From Alphaproteobacteria bacterium (lineage in GTDB: Bacteria; Pseudomonadota; Alphaproteobacteria; Micavibrionales; Micavibrionaceae), in assembly GCA_021776025.1 (NCBI GenBank), contig JAJFGR010000010.1, positions 1 through 34,983 on the forward strand: a stretch of DNA of 34,983 nt. The letters run 5' to 3'. Under the pieces are notes generated by a model. The model made no database searches and was not told where the DNA came from. It saw only the letters and a list, made by a program, of their open reading frames with translations. Position numbers and translations under genes: made by a program. This document shows, in pieces, positions 1 to 7,788 of the stretch; within the stretch, counting starts at the first letter, position 1, and each line of letters starts with the position of its first letter.

Positions 1-1
1 C

Positions 2-805
2 ACGGCGACAACAGATGCGCATGGTAATAATGTGTTTAGCTTTACTCTTGATGCCACGGCGATTACCGAGCATATGCCGCTGCATGGTACGGAAGAAGCA
101 TGGAACGGCCTCTCATTTGCCGACAAGCTGGGAATGTGGCTCCACCCGCAGACCAACCTTGATACTGAATATGGCGAAGACGGATTTTTGACCCAGTGGG
201 ATTACGCTTCTCAGGGCTGGTTTGACTCGGTAAACAGCAGGACAGAAACTACCACAACGGGCAGCAATAATGATGAGCTGTCCGGCGGCAAAGGCGACGA
301 TCAACTCTTCGGTGGTGTCGGTGATGACGAGCTGGAAGGCGGCAAAGGTGATGACTTGCTTGATGGCGGAACCGGTGATGATGAATTAGAAGGTGGCCGG
401 GGCGACGACCAACTCTTTGGTGGTGACGGTAACGACGAACTCGAAGGTGATAAAGGCGATGATTTACTTTATGGTGGTGCCGGTGATGATAGTCTGGAAG
501 GCGGAAAAGGCGCGGATACATTTAAGTTCCAGAGCGCAGATGAGGGCCTCGATGTCATTGATGATTTCAGCGCCCGGCAGGGTGACAAAATTGATATAGA
601 AGATGTTCTGTCCGTAAATTTTGACCCCGTACAAGATATGCTCTCGCATTTCGTAGAAATAGACGATGACGGGCATGATGCCGTTCTTAAAGTCGATGCC
701 GACGGTCAGGGCACCGCATCAGAAATGACCGCCATCGCCATCATCGAAGGCGGCGCCGGCCTTGATGTGCAAGAGCTGCTGGATAATGGTGGGTTTATTA
801 TATAG
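2..805 (+). CDS. RTX calcium-binding protein, C-terminal part (5' end outside window)
   Basis: The reading frame is open to the left edge, so the GTG at 32 is not a real start; at least 267 residues of a longer secreted protein are present. From about nt 260 to 520 it contains glycine/aspartate nonapeptides ([27 protein letters not shown]), the calcium-binding beta-roll of RTX proteins. The last ~90 residues ([29 protein letters not shown]) match the C-terminal region that type I secretion substrates carry as an export signal. The tail strongly resembles that of the giant RTX protein ending at 21368, so the two are probably paralogues using the same ABC exporter. No exporter gene lies in the window. 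The non-RTX part before nt 250 is not recognised. The stop is followed at once by a tRNA-like fragment. Confidence 0.9.
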   Translation, partial: TATTDAHGNNVFSFTLDATAITEHMPLHGTEEAWNGLSFADKLGMWLHPQTNLDTEYGEDGFLTQWDYASQGWFDSVNSRTETTTTGSNNDELSGGKGDDQLFGGVGDDELEGGKGDDLLDGGTGDDELEGGRGDDQLFGGDGNDELEGDKGDDLLYGGAGDDSLEGGKGADTFKFQSADEGLDVIDDFSARQGDKIDIEDVLSVNFDPVQDMLSHFVEIDDDGHDAVLKVDADGQGTASEMTAIAIIEGGAGLDVQELLDNGGFII

Positions 806-820
806 CTGTCCCGTCAACCT

Positions 821-910
821 TGGTGCCAGGAGTTGAATTTGGCCGGTAGCGGGCTGATATAGCGGTGAAGCTTCTGGGACATTTTGAATTGCACCACCTT
901 ATGTCCAATT
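821..910 (-). repeat. tRNA 3'-end-like fragment and degenerate integrase-leader remnant (copy A)
   Basis: Read on the minus strand, 843-821 ends in CTCCTGGCACCA preceded by CAAATTCAA. This is the layout of a tRNA T-loop, T-stem and acceptor strand with CCA. About 45 bp (824-866) are nearly identical, in the same orientation, to 16720-16762. The following bases, around 889-908 (GCACCACCTTATGTCC), look like a decayed form of the GCACTCCCATACGTACCCCC block in copy B. I infer an old attachment site of a tRNA-targeting integrase. No integrase or complete tRNA is present. Confidence 0.5.
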
Positions 911-1039
911 TGTGCTGGCGTTAAATAGTTCGGTAATAATCGGTATGGAAAATGTGTTATAACCTTCTTAAGACGAATCAGCCTATAAATTATGAGTGAA
1001 TGATTCAAAACTCCTGTGCTTTGGAGGATTAGTTCTAAT

Positions 1040-3673
1040 ATGATGGATAAATCAACCTGCCAAGAAAATTCAGCCTTGTACAATTTTAAAAAGAGGTTGC
1101 ATAGACTCTTGCCACAAATCACTTTTGGTGTATTTGTCGTGATGATCGTGGGTCTTATCCTAGGCAAGATAGCCCTAGATAAACAGGTGGAGAGTCAGCG
1201 CAAAACTAGCCAAGTGCTAGATAATAATTCTCAGGAGATTGCAGCACTTCAACAGCATCTTGACGAACAAGTAGCAACAAACGAAGCACAAAAACAACTG
1301 TTGGTTCAGCATGAGGAAAACGTCGGGGATTTAGAAGATTATTTAGTTAAACACCTTGAAAAAAATGAAGCTAGCAACGTTTCAAAAAAAGACACAGTGC
1401 AGGGGCGTAACCAACCGTTACCTTTTTCTTATTTTAATGGAGCAGAATGGAGAGTGCATAAAAAGTTCTTAAAATCATCAATAGGTAAGGTTACAAATGA
1501 TGTGACATACCATAACGGTGGAGGAGGACACAAAGCTTACAAAGAAAGGATGCCAGGCTATGTTTTTATTGATGGGTTTTTTATAGAAAATTTTGAAATA
1601 TTAGACTCTTTTAATGGTGAAATGAACGATATCTATGTGATGGCTCCAGGGATCTCGAATGTTCATAAAAATGCGATTAAGATCGTTTCTGATAAGGATG
1701 AGGACAAAGTCATCCTAGATGGTTGTTTAGGATGGAAAAAAATAGATGCTTCTGAAAATGTTAAAGAAGATTTGTGGATAGCAACAGATTCAAGGGGGTA
1801 TGAACGTAAAGTTCAGATGACCAAGGATGTAAACGTTAGTATCGAGGAACAATGCGACACAAAATATCTTGAGAAAAGTAAACGGTACTTTTTAAAGTCT
1901 ATAGGCAGAGTTAAAAATTTGAATGCTCTGGCAGCCGTGTCCAAAGAAAAGACGGCACCATTAAAGCTAGCTGAGATACCTTACGATAAGAGTTTTTCTC
2001 AGACCAACCTCCTAAAGTATGAGGCTTGGGCAAAAGATATTCAATCTAAGCAGGAAAAACCTGATATTGATTTTATGATTGATCTCATGAAAAGAGGTGT
2101 AATTCCTACAGAGTTTCCTAGATATAGAAACACGGACTATAAATTTTATCTTGAACCTCTCTATTTTAATCCAGAAAACACTGTTCTTTATAACAATCCT
2201 AGGAACTCTAGACACAATAATGACAACAAGTTTTGTGAAAATGAATCATGGGGGGTGTGGTCCGGGATTCAAGCCGTTACACTAACGAATAGCAGTGAAG
2301 ATAGCAGAATTACATGTAGCGATGGAGACCAACTTTATTTTCTAGGTTCTGGTGAAGATCACATAATAGATAGAAGAGGAAGTGACGTAATTTCAATAGG
2401 AAGGGGTGGTGGTTCGATACAGGCTGGTGAAGGCCAGGACCTTGTCCTCATCGAAAAAGACTGGGGTAATATAAAAGTAAGTAAGAGTTGCCACAGTTCT
2501 GAATTTAAAGGCGGCAAGATATATATGAAGACGTCGTTCACAGAGGAGTTCGGGGGTATAGGCATAAACTCTTCATACAAAGACAATAATTTGTTCATTA
2601 ATTCTGTAGTTCCGGGAAAACCGGCTTATAGCGCCAGCCTAGTTAAGGGTGACAGGATATACGAGATTGATGGACAAAGTGTAAGTACTATGAATCAGGT
2701 AGATACAATAAATGCCTTGCGCGGAGATGCGGGAACTCCTGTAAATATCAAATACAGAAGTTATAAAACAGATGAAATCAATACTGTTTCACTCACTAGA
2801 GAATTAATGTCTGTAAGTGGTGGTTCATATACATATGCGCAGCTCACAAACTTTGAGTGGCCTTATAAATTCATCAACTTTATAATTTTTGGACCCGGTA
2901 TTCATCCGGAGAACATGGTGTGGCTTTCAGAAAACACAATATTGGCCGAAAAACACACCAATAATATTTTAACAATCCCAAAATGTTTTAATCTAGTGTT
3001 TTCTGAATCAGGAAGCATTCCCCCTGTAGATGATAAGGAACTACCAGCACCTTCAGAGCGCAACGTAGAAAAATCAATATATAAAGCCAAACCATATAGT
3101 AGCTACGATGAAATTCCTGGATTGTTTATCTATCGACTACGTACGGGCACTACCTTTTCCGAGTATATAAAGGGAGTTGAGAGTGAATTCTTGAAGGTCA
3201 ATGATGGTAGACCCTCCTTTAGTAAACAGTCTTATCAGGAACAGCAGACTCGAGATCTTAATAAAAAGAAGAATAAGCAGATATTGGAAGCTTTAAAATA
3301 CGACCTGAATATTGATGGAGTAGTAACAGAAGAAGAGGCAACAAATTACTTTATAGAGAATAATAAAAATCTGAATGCTACGTATCGCGCACAAGCGGTA
3401 GAAAAAGTAATGAGAAATGATATGGACAGAAATAAAATTTTAACTCGTGAGGAGATGGGTGCACTACCCGCAAGGTATTATGAGTTGAACAAAGGTAGTG
3501 CTGATAACAAGGTAGCAGTGTATCTTGCTATTGATCCAAATAATGACGGCATACTCACTCTCGAAGAAGTTAAAGAGCTAGCGGAAAAAAGTTTTGCGAC
3601 TGTCGATTACGATGAAAATCATTTATTATCAGATAAGGAATTCAAAGCGTCCAAAGCACAACGTAGAAAATGA
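1040..3673 (+). CDS. Membrane-anchored protein with PDZ domain and four C-terminal EF-hands
   Basis: An 877-residue protein of unknown function. ATG 1040 is preferred because GGAGG at 1023-1027 precedes it by 12 nt; the GTG at 1016 lies before that site. One hydrophobic helix (about residues 28-47, FGVFVVMIVGLILG) follows a short basic N-terminus. Next comes a Gln/Glu-rich probable coiled coil to about residue 105, so the bulk is probably periplasmic. Around nt 2320-2450 there are weak RTX-like turns (GSGEDHIID, GRGGGSIQAGEGQD). A PDZ domain spans about residues 496-593 (GIGINS, VKGDRIYEIDGQSV). Four EF-hand loops close the protein near residues 755, 794, 832 and 856 (DLNIDGVVTEEE, DMDRNKILTREE, DPNNDGILTLEE, DYDENHLLSDKE). 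The gene is much more AT-rich than the flanking RTX gene and stands alone on its strand. Transfer is likely. Confidence 0.8.
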   Translation: MMDKSTCQENSALYNFKKRLHRLLPQITFGVFVVMIVGLILGKIALDKQVESQRKTSQVLDNNSQEIAALQQHLDEQVATNEAQKQLLVQHEENVGDLEDYLVKHLEKNEASNVSKKDTVQGRNQPLPFSYFNGAEWRVHKKFLKSSIGKVTNDVTYHNGGGGHKAYKERMPGYVFIDGFFIENFEILDSFNGEMNDIYVMAPGISNVHKNAIKIVSDKDEDKVILDGCLGWKKIDASENVKEDLWIATDSRGYERKVQMTKDVNVSIEEQCDTKYLEKSKRYFLKSIGRVKNLNALAAVSKEKTAPLKLAEIPYDKSFSQTNLLKYEAWAKDIQSKQEKPDIDFMIDLMKRGVIPTEFPRYRNTDYKFYLEPLYFNPENTVLYNNPRNSRHNNDNKFCENESWGVWSGIQAVTLTNSSEDSRITCSDGDQLYFLGSGEDHIIDRRGSDVISIGRGGGSIQAGEGQDLVLIEKDWGNIKVSKSCHSSEFKGGKIYMKTSFTEEFGGIGINSSYKDNNLFINSVVPGKPAYSASLVKGDRIYEIDGQSVSTMNQVDTINALRGDAGTPVNIKYRSYKTDEINTVSLTRELMSVSGGSYTYAQLTNFEWPYKFINFIIFGPGIHPENMVWLSENTILAEKHTNNILTIPKCFNLVFSESGSIPPVDDKELPAPSERNVEKSIYKAKPYSSYDEIPGLFIYRLRTGTTFSEYIKGVESEFLKVNDGRPSFSKQSYQEQQTRDLNKKKNKQILEALKYDLNIDGVVTEEEATNYFIENNKNLNATYRAQAVEKVMRNDMDRNKILTREEMGALPARYYELNKGSADNKVAVYLAIDPNNDGILTLEEVKELAEKSFATVDYDENHLLSDKEFKASKAQRRK

Positions 3674-3800
3674 TAATATCAAGTATGAAAAACGGGGGCT
3701 TAATCCTGGACGGTATAACGCTTATGCAGCAGCGGTCATGGATTTTGACCATACGAAGTCGTAAAGGGTCTTGCGGTTTAGTGCTTTTGTCATTGATCTT

Positions 3801-4281
3801 TTCCCTGAAAATTCCCTGTTAATTTATGCGGAAATATTCTGACAAGCTACATAAAATTAGTGTTTCTGGAGGTTTGCACGCTAACGGGTCATATTATTGT
3901 CGGGAAAACCAGTCAAATTCCCTGTATTTCGTTTGTTTAACAAGGAATACAGGCCTGAGAATAGTTATCGGCTGACTACACACACAGCCATCTAGTCTGC
4001 ATTTCAGCACATCCAGAGAACTTTGCACGCGAAGCCGCGCTGTTTGCGGGCTTTGCCGTCATGCGCAAATCCGACACGCGCAGAGAATATCGTTTTCACA
4101 CCAAATATAGCCTGTTTTCTCTACTGCCCATTTTGACGCGTGTCGGATGGCCAAATTCCCTGTTAAACAGGGAATTAACAGGGGATATTTTTATTTTTGA
4201 GTGGCTGAAATTAAGAAAAGCTAGAGAAACACTGGCCTACGCTATAACCAACGTTCAAAATAACAGGGAATGAGCAGGGAA
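3801..4281. repeat. 481-bp noncoding element bounded by inverted TTCCCTG-type repeats
   Basis: The left end (3801-3820) is TTCCCTGAAAATTCCCTGTT. The right end (4262-4281), read in reverse complement, is TTCCCTGCTCATTCCCTGTT, matching it at 17 of 20 positions. Inside are a perfect inverted repeat with 11-nt arms AATTCCCTGTT/AACAGGGAATT around one base (4154-4176), and further TTCCCTG copies near 3918 and in reverse near 4178. No convincing gene is inside. A 70-codon reading frame at 4061-4273 is discounted because it runs through these repeats. The element ends directly at the 3' end of a recombinase-like remnant on the minus strand, which suggests a recombination-linked repeat. It could instead be a MITE-like unit. 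Confidence 0.55.
3974..4105 (+). repeat. Dispersed noncoding repeat, copy 1
   Basis: The stretch starting GACTACAC and containing CAGCCATCTAGTCTGCATTT is matched, imperfectly, by 5097-5230. Similarity continues through an AGAGAA block and a CCGCG-rich part to CAGAGAAT about 120 bp later. The same stem element (GACTA ... TAGTC) opens both copies. It overlaps the TTCCCTG element. Function is unknown. Confidence 0.5.
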
Positions 4282-4283
4282 AT

Positions 4284-4505
4284 TTACACTGACTGCAAGA
4301 TATCAAAGCTTTTGAATATGGCTGTGCCAACATAGGCTTGAGAACAATTCTCACGCGTTGCAATATCTTTGAGTGCCATGCCATCAAAGTGTTCGTCGCG
4401 CCAGATTATACCCTGGACCAGCTTCTTCAAATCGGCCGCGGGCAAATCAAAAATATATTTCTGCCCTTCTGGCTTGATCACTATGGCTCCGCGTTTTGCG
4501 CGTCA
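4284..4505 (-). pseudogene. Remnant of a serine-recombinase C-terminal region (probable)
   Basis: The minus-strand frame from just after a TGA near 4503 to the TAA at 4284 encodes about 72 residues: a RAKRGA.VIKPEG stretch, then LVQGIIWRDEHFDG, then a helix-turn-helix-like MALKDIATRENCSQAYVG. The order of a basic stretch, a short helix and an 'IA.RE..S..YV' helix-turn-helix is that of the tail of large serine recombinases, whose end is usually followed by 'FLAPDI..AI'. Here that is replaced by FKSFDILQSV and a stop. No catalytic serine domain is upstream. The longest start in this frame is a GTG at 4481. I read it as a decayed recombinase end. It could also be a small stand-alone DNA-binding protein. 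Confidence 0.45.
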
Positions 4506-4524
4506 GGCCTGTAGATTAAAGGCG

Positions 4525-4818
4525 CTAATTTAAACGTTTGTAGCACAAGCCCTTCTCAATGGTGCTTTTCTTGCGTCTAATATCATCGCCTTCTTTAACT
4601 TTCAGTGGTGCCTCGCCAGTAGACAGTTTTTTGACGCTCAGAACTTTAAGTTCCAGAAGTTCTTCCATAACCATTAATTGGGCCGTAATCTGCTGCTCAC
4701 CTATTTTATCCGGTTTTCCGCGCGGCTTGTTCGGCACAGCCCACAAAGGCTCATTCCATCTTAGAGTGTCGCCTGTCGCTGGTTTTTGGCACGGGGCCCA
4801 TTCTTGTTTTTCAGGCAT
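4525..4818 (-). CDS. Hypothetical protein, 97 residues
   Basis: ATG at 4818 is preceded on the minus strand by GGAAAG about 8 nt upstream, an acceptable ribosome site. The product is charged, with no signal peptide or membrane helix. Visible features are a Trp/Pro-rich first third (EWAPCQKP, WNEPLWAVPNKPRGKPDKIG), a central helix (AQLMVMEELLELKVL) and a lysine-rich end. I do not recognise a family. It begins 40 nt after the stop of the 35-codon gene on the same strand, so the two may be co-transcribed. The opposite strand has a similar-length frame (4559-4846) that I consider a shadow, since it lacks a ribosome site. Confidence 0.5.
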   Translation of the reverse strand: MPEKQEWAPCQKPATGDTLRWNEPLWAVPNKPRGKPDKIGEQQITAQLMVMEELLELKVLSVKKLSTGEAPLKVKEGDDIRRKKSTIEKGLCYKRLN

Positions 4819-4858
4819 AGTGATAGCTTTCCAGAATAAATTTTAATAGAAGGTTGAA

Positions 4859-4966
4859 TCATTTACCTTTGTTTTTTTTCTTTTCTGCTTTTAACGCCTT
4901 TTTTTCAGCAGGCGTCCGCGTGGGTTGTTTTTTGTTATTCTTTTTTGCGTCTTGCGATTTAGCCAT
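4859..4966 (-). CDS. Small lysine-rich protein, 35 residues
   Basis: The gene starts with ATG at 4966 behind a strong ribosome site (CAGGAG, 10 nt upstream on the minus strand) and ends with TGA at 4859-4861. The product begins MAKSQDAKKNNKKQP and ends KAEKKKNKGK. Fifteen of 35 residues are lysine or arginine, with no hydrophobic segment. Such small, soluble, very basic proteins may bind nucleic acid or ribosomes, but nothing in the sequence proves a role. The ribosome site, the clean reading frame and the same-strand neighbour at 4525-4818 support it as a real gene. Confidence 0.6.
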   Translation of the reverse strand: MAKSQDAKKNNKKQPTRTPAEKKALKAEKKKNKGK

Positions 4967-5095
4967 AGGGGTTATCTCCTGATAAAGTGTTTTATAGAAG
5001 GCGATGATACAACAAATACCAACTTACCACCAATACAACTTGATAGTCGATGTTACTGCATCGTTAGCAATGAATATACAGAGAAAGTTAGCGCC

Positions 5096-5230
5096 AGACT
5101 ACACCTCCAGCCATCTAGTCTGCATTTTCCCGAACAGAGAGAGTTTTCTGCGCAGAAGGCCGCGTACAGCGGCGTTTTGGCATGCATACATTTCCGTCGA
5201 ACAGCAGAGAATGCTGTTTTCGTCAAATTT
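5096..5230 (+). repeat. Dispersed noncoding repeat, copy 2
   Basis: Second copy of the 3974-4105 sequence in the same orientation. It opens with AGACTA, pairs with TAGTCT at 5116-5121, and diverges after about 5230. This copy is not bounded by the TTCCCTG ends, although TTCCTAATTCCCT occurs a little further on, at 5288-5299. The reading frames across it on the plus strand lack ribosome sites and are rejected as genes. Apart from this repeat and the tRNA-like block at 5337-5475, I see nothing in the gene-free stretch 4967-5612 beyond an AT-rich presumed promoter region just before 5613. Confidence 0.5.
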
Positions 5231-5336
5231 TGCCGTGAATTGTCTGGAAGTGTGCCACCAGTGTGCCACGAAGAGAAAAGAACCTATTTCCTAATTCCCT
5301 AAACCAGCTAAGACATTGATATCAAAGGGAAATTGC

Positions 5337-5475
5337 TTGCGGGGGGAGTGGTATTTGAACTGATGCTGTAGTGCATTGTAATTAAACAATATTTGTAAGA
5401 AGAGAAGCCTCTTGTACCCCCATATGTACCCCCAGGTTCTGCGATTGCAGACGAACGTTGGTGAACGGAAGTTAA
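5337..5475 (-). repeat. tRNA 3'-end-like fragment plus integrase-leader motif (copy D)
   Basis: TTGCGGGGGGAGTGG followed by TATTTGAACT (5337-5361) reads on the minus strand like a tRNA T-loop (TTCAAAT), T-stem and acceptor end; the CCA position is degraded to CAA. At 5413-5433 the direct repeat TGTACCCCC occurs twice, 12 nt apart, then a stretch to about 5475 that aligns with 16798-16850. The minus-strand translations of the two blocks share the pattern FRSPxF, CN or YN, and GYxWxxx. Paired GGGGGTAC motifs next to a tRNA are typical of the region preceding P4-type integrase genes. No integrase follows. Confidence 0.5.
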
Positions 5476-5612
5476 CGTGACAGTACCGCCTAAGCCTCAA
5501 TGACCCCTCTCAGCGTTATTATAGTCTTATTATTTTATCATTAGAGTGCTTATTAATTTAGTAAAATAGCTGTTATATTAATCTAACGTTTTTATTTAGG
5601 ATTTATACAGTT

Positions 5613-6881
5613 GTGAAACTAAATTTTGTTACAGTTTTCGTTCTTGTTGTACCGCTGCTGATTCTTTCGGCCTGCAGCACGTCTCACCCACTTGTTGATA
5701 CGCCCAATCTTTATACAACTACATCTGGTTATCCATCAGAAAATATTCCCTCGGATCTGCAAATCACAACACCGGAGGTTTTCTTTGTAACGGACAGGCA
5801 GCAGGAAACTTCTCCTGACGGCAGTCTGTCTTACGGTACAGAAAGATCATCTTCTATGGCATTTGGCGTGGCCAGAATTGCATTTGGCAACGATTTAACG
5901 TGGGAAGACTTAAACAGCGCAAGTAGTACAGCAACACGTAATAAGGATATTCTTCTGAATCTGAAAAACGTGGAAGAAATTGTGCGCTTTCCCGAAACAC
6001 CCTTACCTTTTTTTGTTCAAGACGGCATGGTTAGACCTCTGCCAGAGGTACAGGATGCATATCAAAACGCTAGCCAGAGCATGAAAGGAGCTATACAGAA
6101 TCGCCTTGCTAAAACCAAGGACAAAGATGTCATTCTTTTTGTTCATGGTTTTAACAATGATTTTCAAGTAGCTGCGCTTTCCATGGCCGATATATGGCAC
6201 TTTACCGGGCGTATAGGCGTGCCTGTCTTCTACACATGGCCAGCGGCCAGCGGCGGCGTGTTTGGTTATTTTAAAGATCGCGAAGCTGGCGAGTTTAGTA
6301 TTTTTCACCTCAAGGAAACCCTGCGCATTTTGGCAAGTACACCGAATGTGGAACGTATTCATATTATAGCGCACAGCAGAGGCACAGACATTACGACGAC
6401 AGCCTTGCGTGAACTTGTTATCGAAGCCAGAGCATCCGGGAAAAACCCACGTCAGGTTCTCAAAATAGAAAATCTTATTCTCGCCGCACCTGATCTCGAT
6501 TTCGGAGTTGTCCAGCAGCGTTTGATAGCAGAAAAGTTTGGTCCTGCCATAGGGCAGATAACTGTTTATATGAATCAGGGAGATGAAGCTCTTGGCCTTT
6601 CACAATATTTAATGGCCGGTTTGCGATTTGGAAAGCTGGCTAAAAACGATCTGGGAGAAAACGATAAAAAGATTTTCAAGCGGATAAAGAATGTGAATTT
6701 TATTAATGTTGAGGGTGTAAGCAGCTTTGTAGGACACAGCTACTACCGCGAGCATCCCGGCGTTCTCTCGGATATTGCTATCGTTATCCGTAACCGTTTA
6801 AAGCCAGGAGATCCGGGACGCCCCCTCATACACGATCAGATCAATTTCTGGACGTTACCAGCAGACTATCCTAATCATTAG
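5613..6881 (+). CDS. Lipoprotein alpha/beta hydrolase (DUF900 type)
   Basis: A 422-residue protein with a lipoprotein signal peptide: a basic start, a hydrophobic core and the lipobox LSAC with Cys21. It should therefore be anchored in an envelope membrane facing the periplasm. The hydrolase domain shows VILFVHGFNNDF (oxyanion region), a nucleophile elbow AHSRG with Ser255, APDLD (likely the acid) and VGHSYY/EHPG, which would supply the histidine near residue 376. This pattern is that of the DUF900 family of esterase-like proteins; the substrate is unknown. The start is GTG at 5613 (TTG at 5611 is out of frame), with AGGA 12 nt before it. The gene meets the minus-strand gene at 6878 tail to tail with a 4-nt overlap, and no terminator hairpin is visible there. 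Confidence 0.85.
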   Translation: MKLNFVTVFVLVVPLLILSACSTSHPLVDTPNLYTTTSGYPSENIPSDLQITTPEVFFVTDRQQETSPDGSLSYGTERSSSMAFGVARIAFGNDLTWEDLNSASSTATRNKDILLNLKNVEEIVRFPETPLPFFVQDGMVRPLPEVQDAYQNASQSMKGAIQNRLAKTKDKDVILFVHGFNNDFQVAALSMADIWHFTGRIGVPVFYTWPAASGGVFGYFKDREAGEFSIFHLKETLRILASTPNVERIHIIAHSRGTDITTTALRELVIEARASGKNPRQVLKIENLILAAPDLDFGVVQQRLIAEKFGPAIGQITVYMNQGDEALGLSQYLMAGLRFGKLAKNDLGENDKKIFKRIKNVNFINVEGVSSFVGHSYYREHPGVLSDIAIVIRNRLKPGDPGRPLIHDQINFWTLPADYPNH

Positions 6882-7330
6882 TTACTGGTCAGTTTTTTAT
6901 AGACTGTTCCCAGAACAACACCGAAAACAATGTGCAGCATAAATGTCATCATAGGTGCCATTGGGCCCAGAGCCATGCCAAACAGGCCGTTTCCAGACAT
7001 CGGCATCGGACCAATCATCATCATCAACCAGGCTCCCATTCCAAGAACAATACCCTTTTTGATCTGACTTTGAGTTGGCAAAATATCATTCAATACGGCG
7101 AATGCGCTACCCCAAGCGACGGAACCAACCATAAAGTGCATGGCCCAGCCGATCATGATGTTTGGCTCCATGCCTGTTTTCTGCGCGGCTATATCAGCCA
7201 TCATATGGACAGGGTCAAGTTCGGGCATTACACCCATCATTTTTTTCATCATCATGAGCATTGTCAGCACAATTGTTGCTACAAACCCGGCGATTATCCC
7301 TTTAATTATTTTAGAAGTATCAAAACTCAT
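6878..7330 (-). CDS. Four-helix inner-membrane protein (DUF6789-like)
   Basis: A 150-residue, methionine-rich protein with four predicted membrane segments: about residues 10-28 (IIAGFVATIVLTMLMM), 58-84, 92-110 (IVLGMGAWLMMMIGPMP) and 124-146 (MMTFMLHIVFGVVLGTVY). The spacing and the 'M.HF..G..WG..FA' motif in the second helix resemble the DUF6789 membrane proteins, of unknown function. AAAGGAA lies 8-9 nt before the ATG. It is the last gene of the minus-strand operon, 22 nt after the DUF2721-like gene. The methionine and histidine content might suit metal contact, but that is only a guess. Confidence 0.7.
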   Translation of the reverse strand: MSFDTSKIIKGIIAGFVATIVLTMLMMMKKMMGVMPELDPVHMMADIAAQKTGMEPNIMIGWAMHFMVGSVAWGSAFAVLNDILPTQSQIKKGIVLGMGAWLMMMIGPMPMSGNGLFGMALGPMAPMMTFMLHIVFGVVLGTVYKKLTSN

Positions 7331-7352
7331 AGTTTTTTCCTTTGGTTAAATA

Positions 7353-7778
7353 TTAAATCTTATTTTCTTTTTGTGAATCCTTGGTTCCAACCTCAATATG
7401 GCGCAGTGAAAGCGTTGCTTCTCTGATTAAAATAGCCGATGCAAGAACAATACAAACAACACCAATAAGAACAAAGCTGTCGGAAATCACAATGCAGATT
7501 GAACTGTCTGAGTTAATCCAGTTTTGATGGATGTTACCGGTTAGGGCAGACAGGGAAAAACTCCCAATGGCCACGTAAAGTACGACAAGGGCGTAATAAA
7601 AAAGCTTTGCTCGCTCCATAAGATCTTCAAAAGACCATAGCTTCTTCTTGTGTTCTTCCAGCATAATTTCGCGGATCAGTTCTTTAACGTGGAAATAACG
7701 GTTGGACGTGGACAAAACAAGCATGGCTGCGCCCGGAATGAACGTAAAAGGCAGGATCCAAGTATTTAAAGTGTCCAT
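7353..7778 (-). CDS. DUF2721-like membrane protein
   Basis: A 141-residue protein with three membrane helices: residues 6-24 (TWILPFTFIPGAAMLVLST), 61-82 and 96-116. A cytoplasmic amphipathic stretch (SNRYFHVKELIREIMLEE) follows helix 1. An N-terminal helix with a following 'NR...V..LIR' segment is the signature of DUF2721 proteins, whose role is unknown. The ribosome site AAGGAT precedes the ATG by about 8 nt and lies between this gene and the aldehyde dehydrogenase stop, 10 nt away. The two are therefore almost certainly on one transcript. Confidence 0.7.
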   Translation of the reverse strand: MDTLNTWILPFTFIPGAAMLVLSTSNRYFHVKELIREIMLEEHKKKLWSFEDLMERAKLFYYALVVLYVAIGSFSLSALTGNIHQNWINSDSSICIVISDSFVLIGVVCIVLASAILIREATLSLRHIEVGTKDSQKENKI

Positions 7779-7788
7779 TATTTTATCC

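Noticed and set aside
249-521. Histidine/arginine-rich minus-strand frame of 90 codons
   Set aside because: Antisense of RTX nonapeptides; low-complexity shadow.
4061-4273. 70-codon plus-strand frame (MRKSDTRREYRF...)
   Set aside because: It runs through the TTCCCTG repeats and the dispersed repeat, has no ribosome site, and has a composition like noncoding repeat sequence.
4559-4846. Plus-strand frame opposite the 97-residue gene
   Set aside because: Antisense shadow; the minus-strand frame has a ribosome site and a same-strand neighbour, while this one has none.
4925-5302. Overlapping plus-strand frames of 96-125 codons
   Set aside because: They cross the dispersed repeat and the antisense of the 35-codon gene; no ribosome site or protein-like pattern.
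5291-5500. 69-codon minus-strand frame
   Set aside because: It is the translation of the tRNA-like and integrase-leader remnant, not a stand-alone gene.
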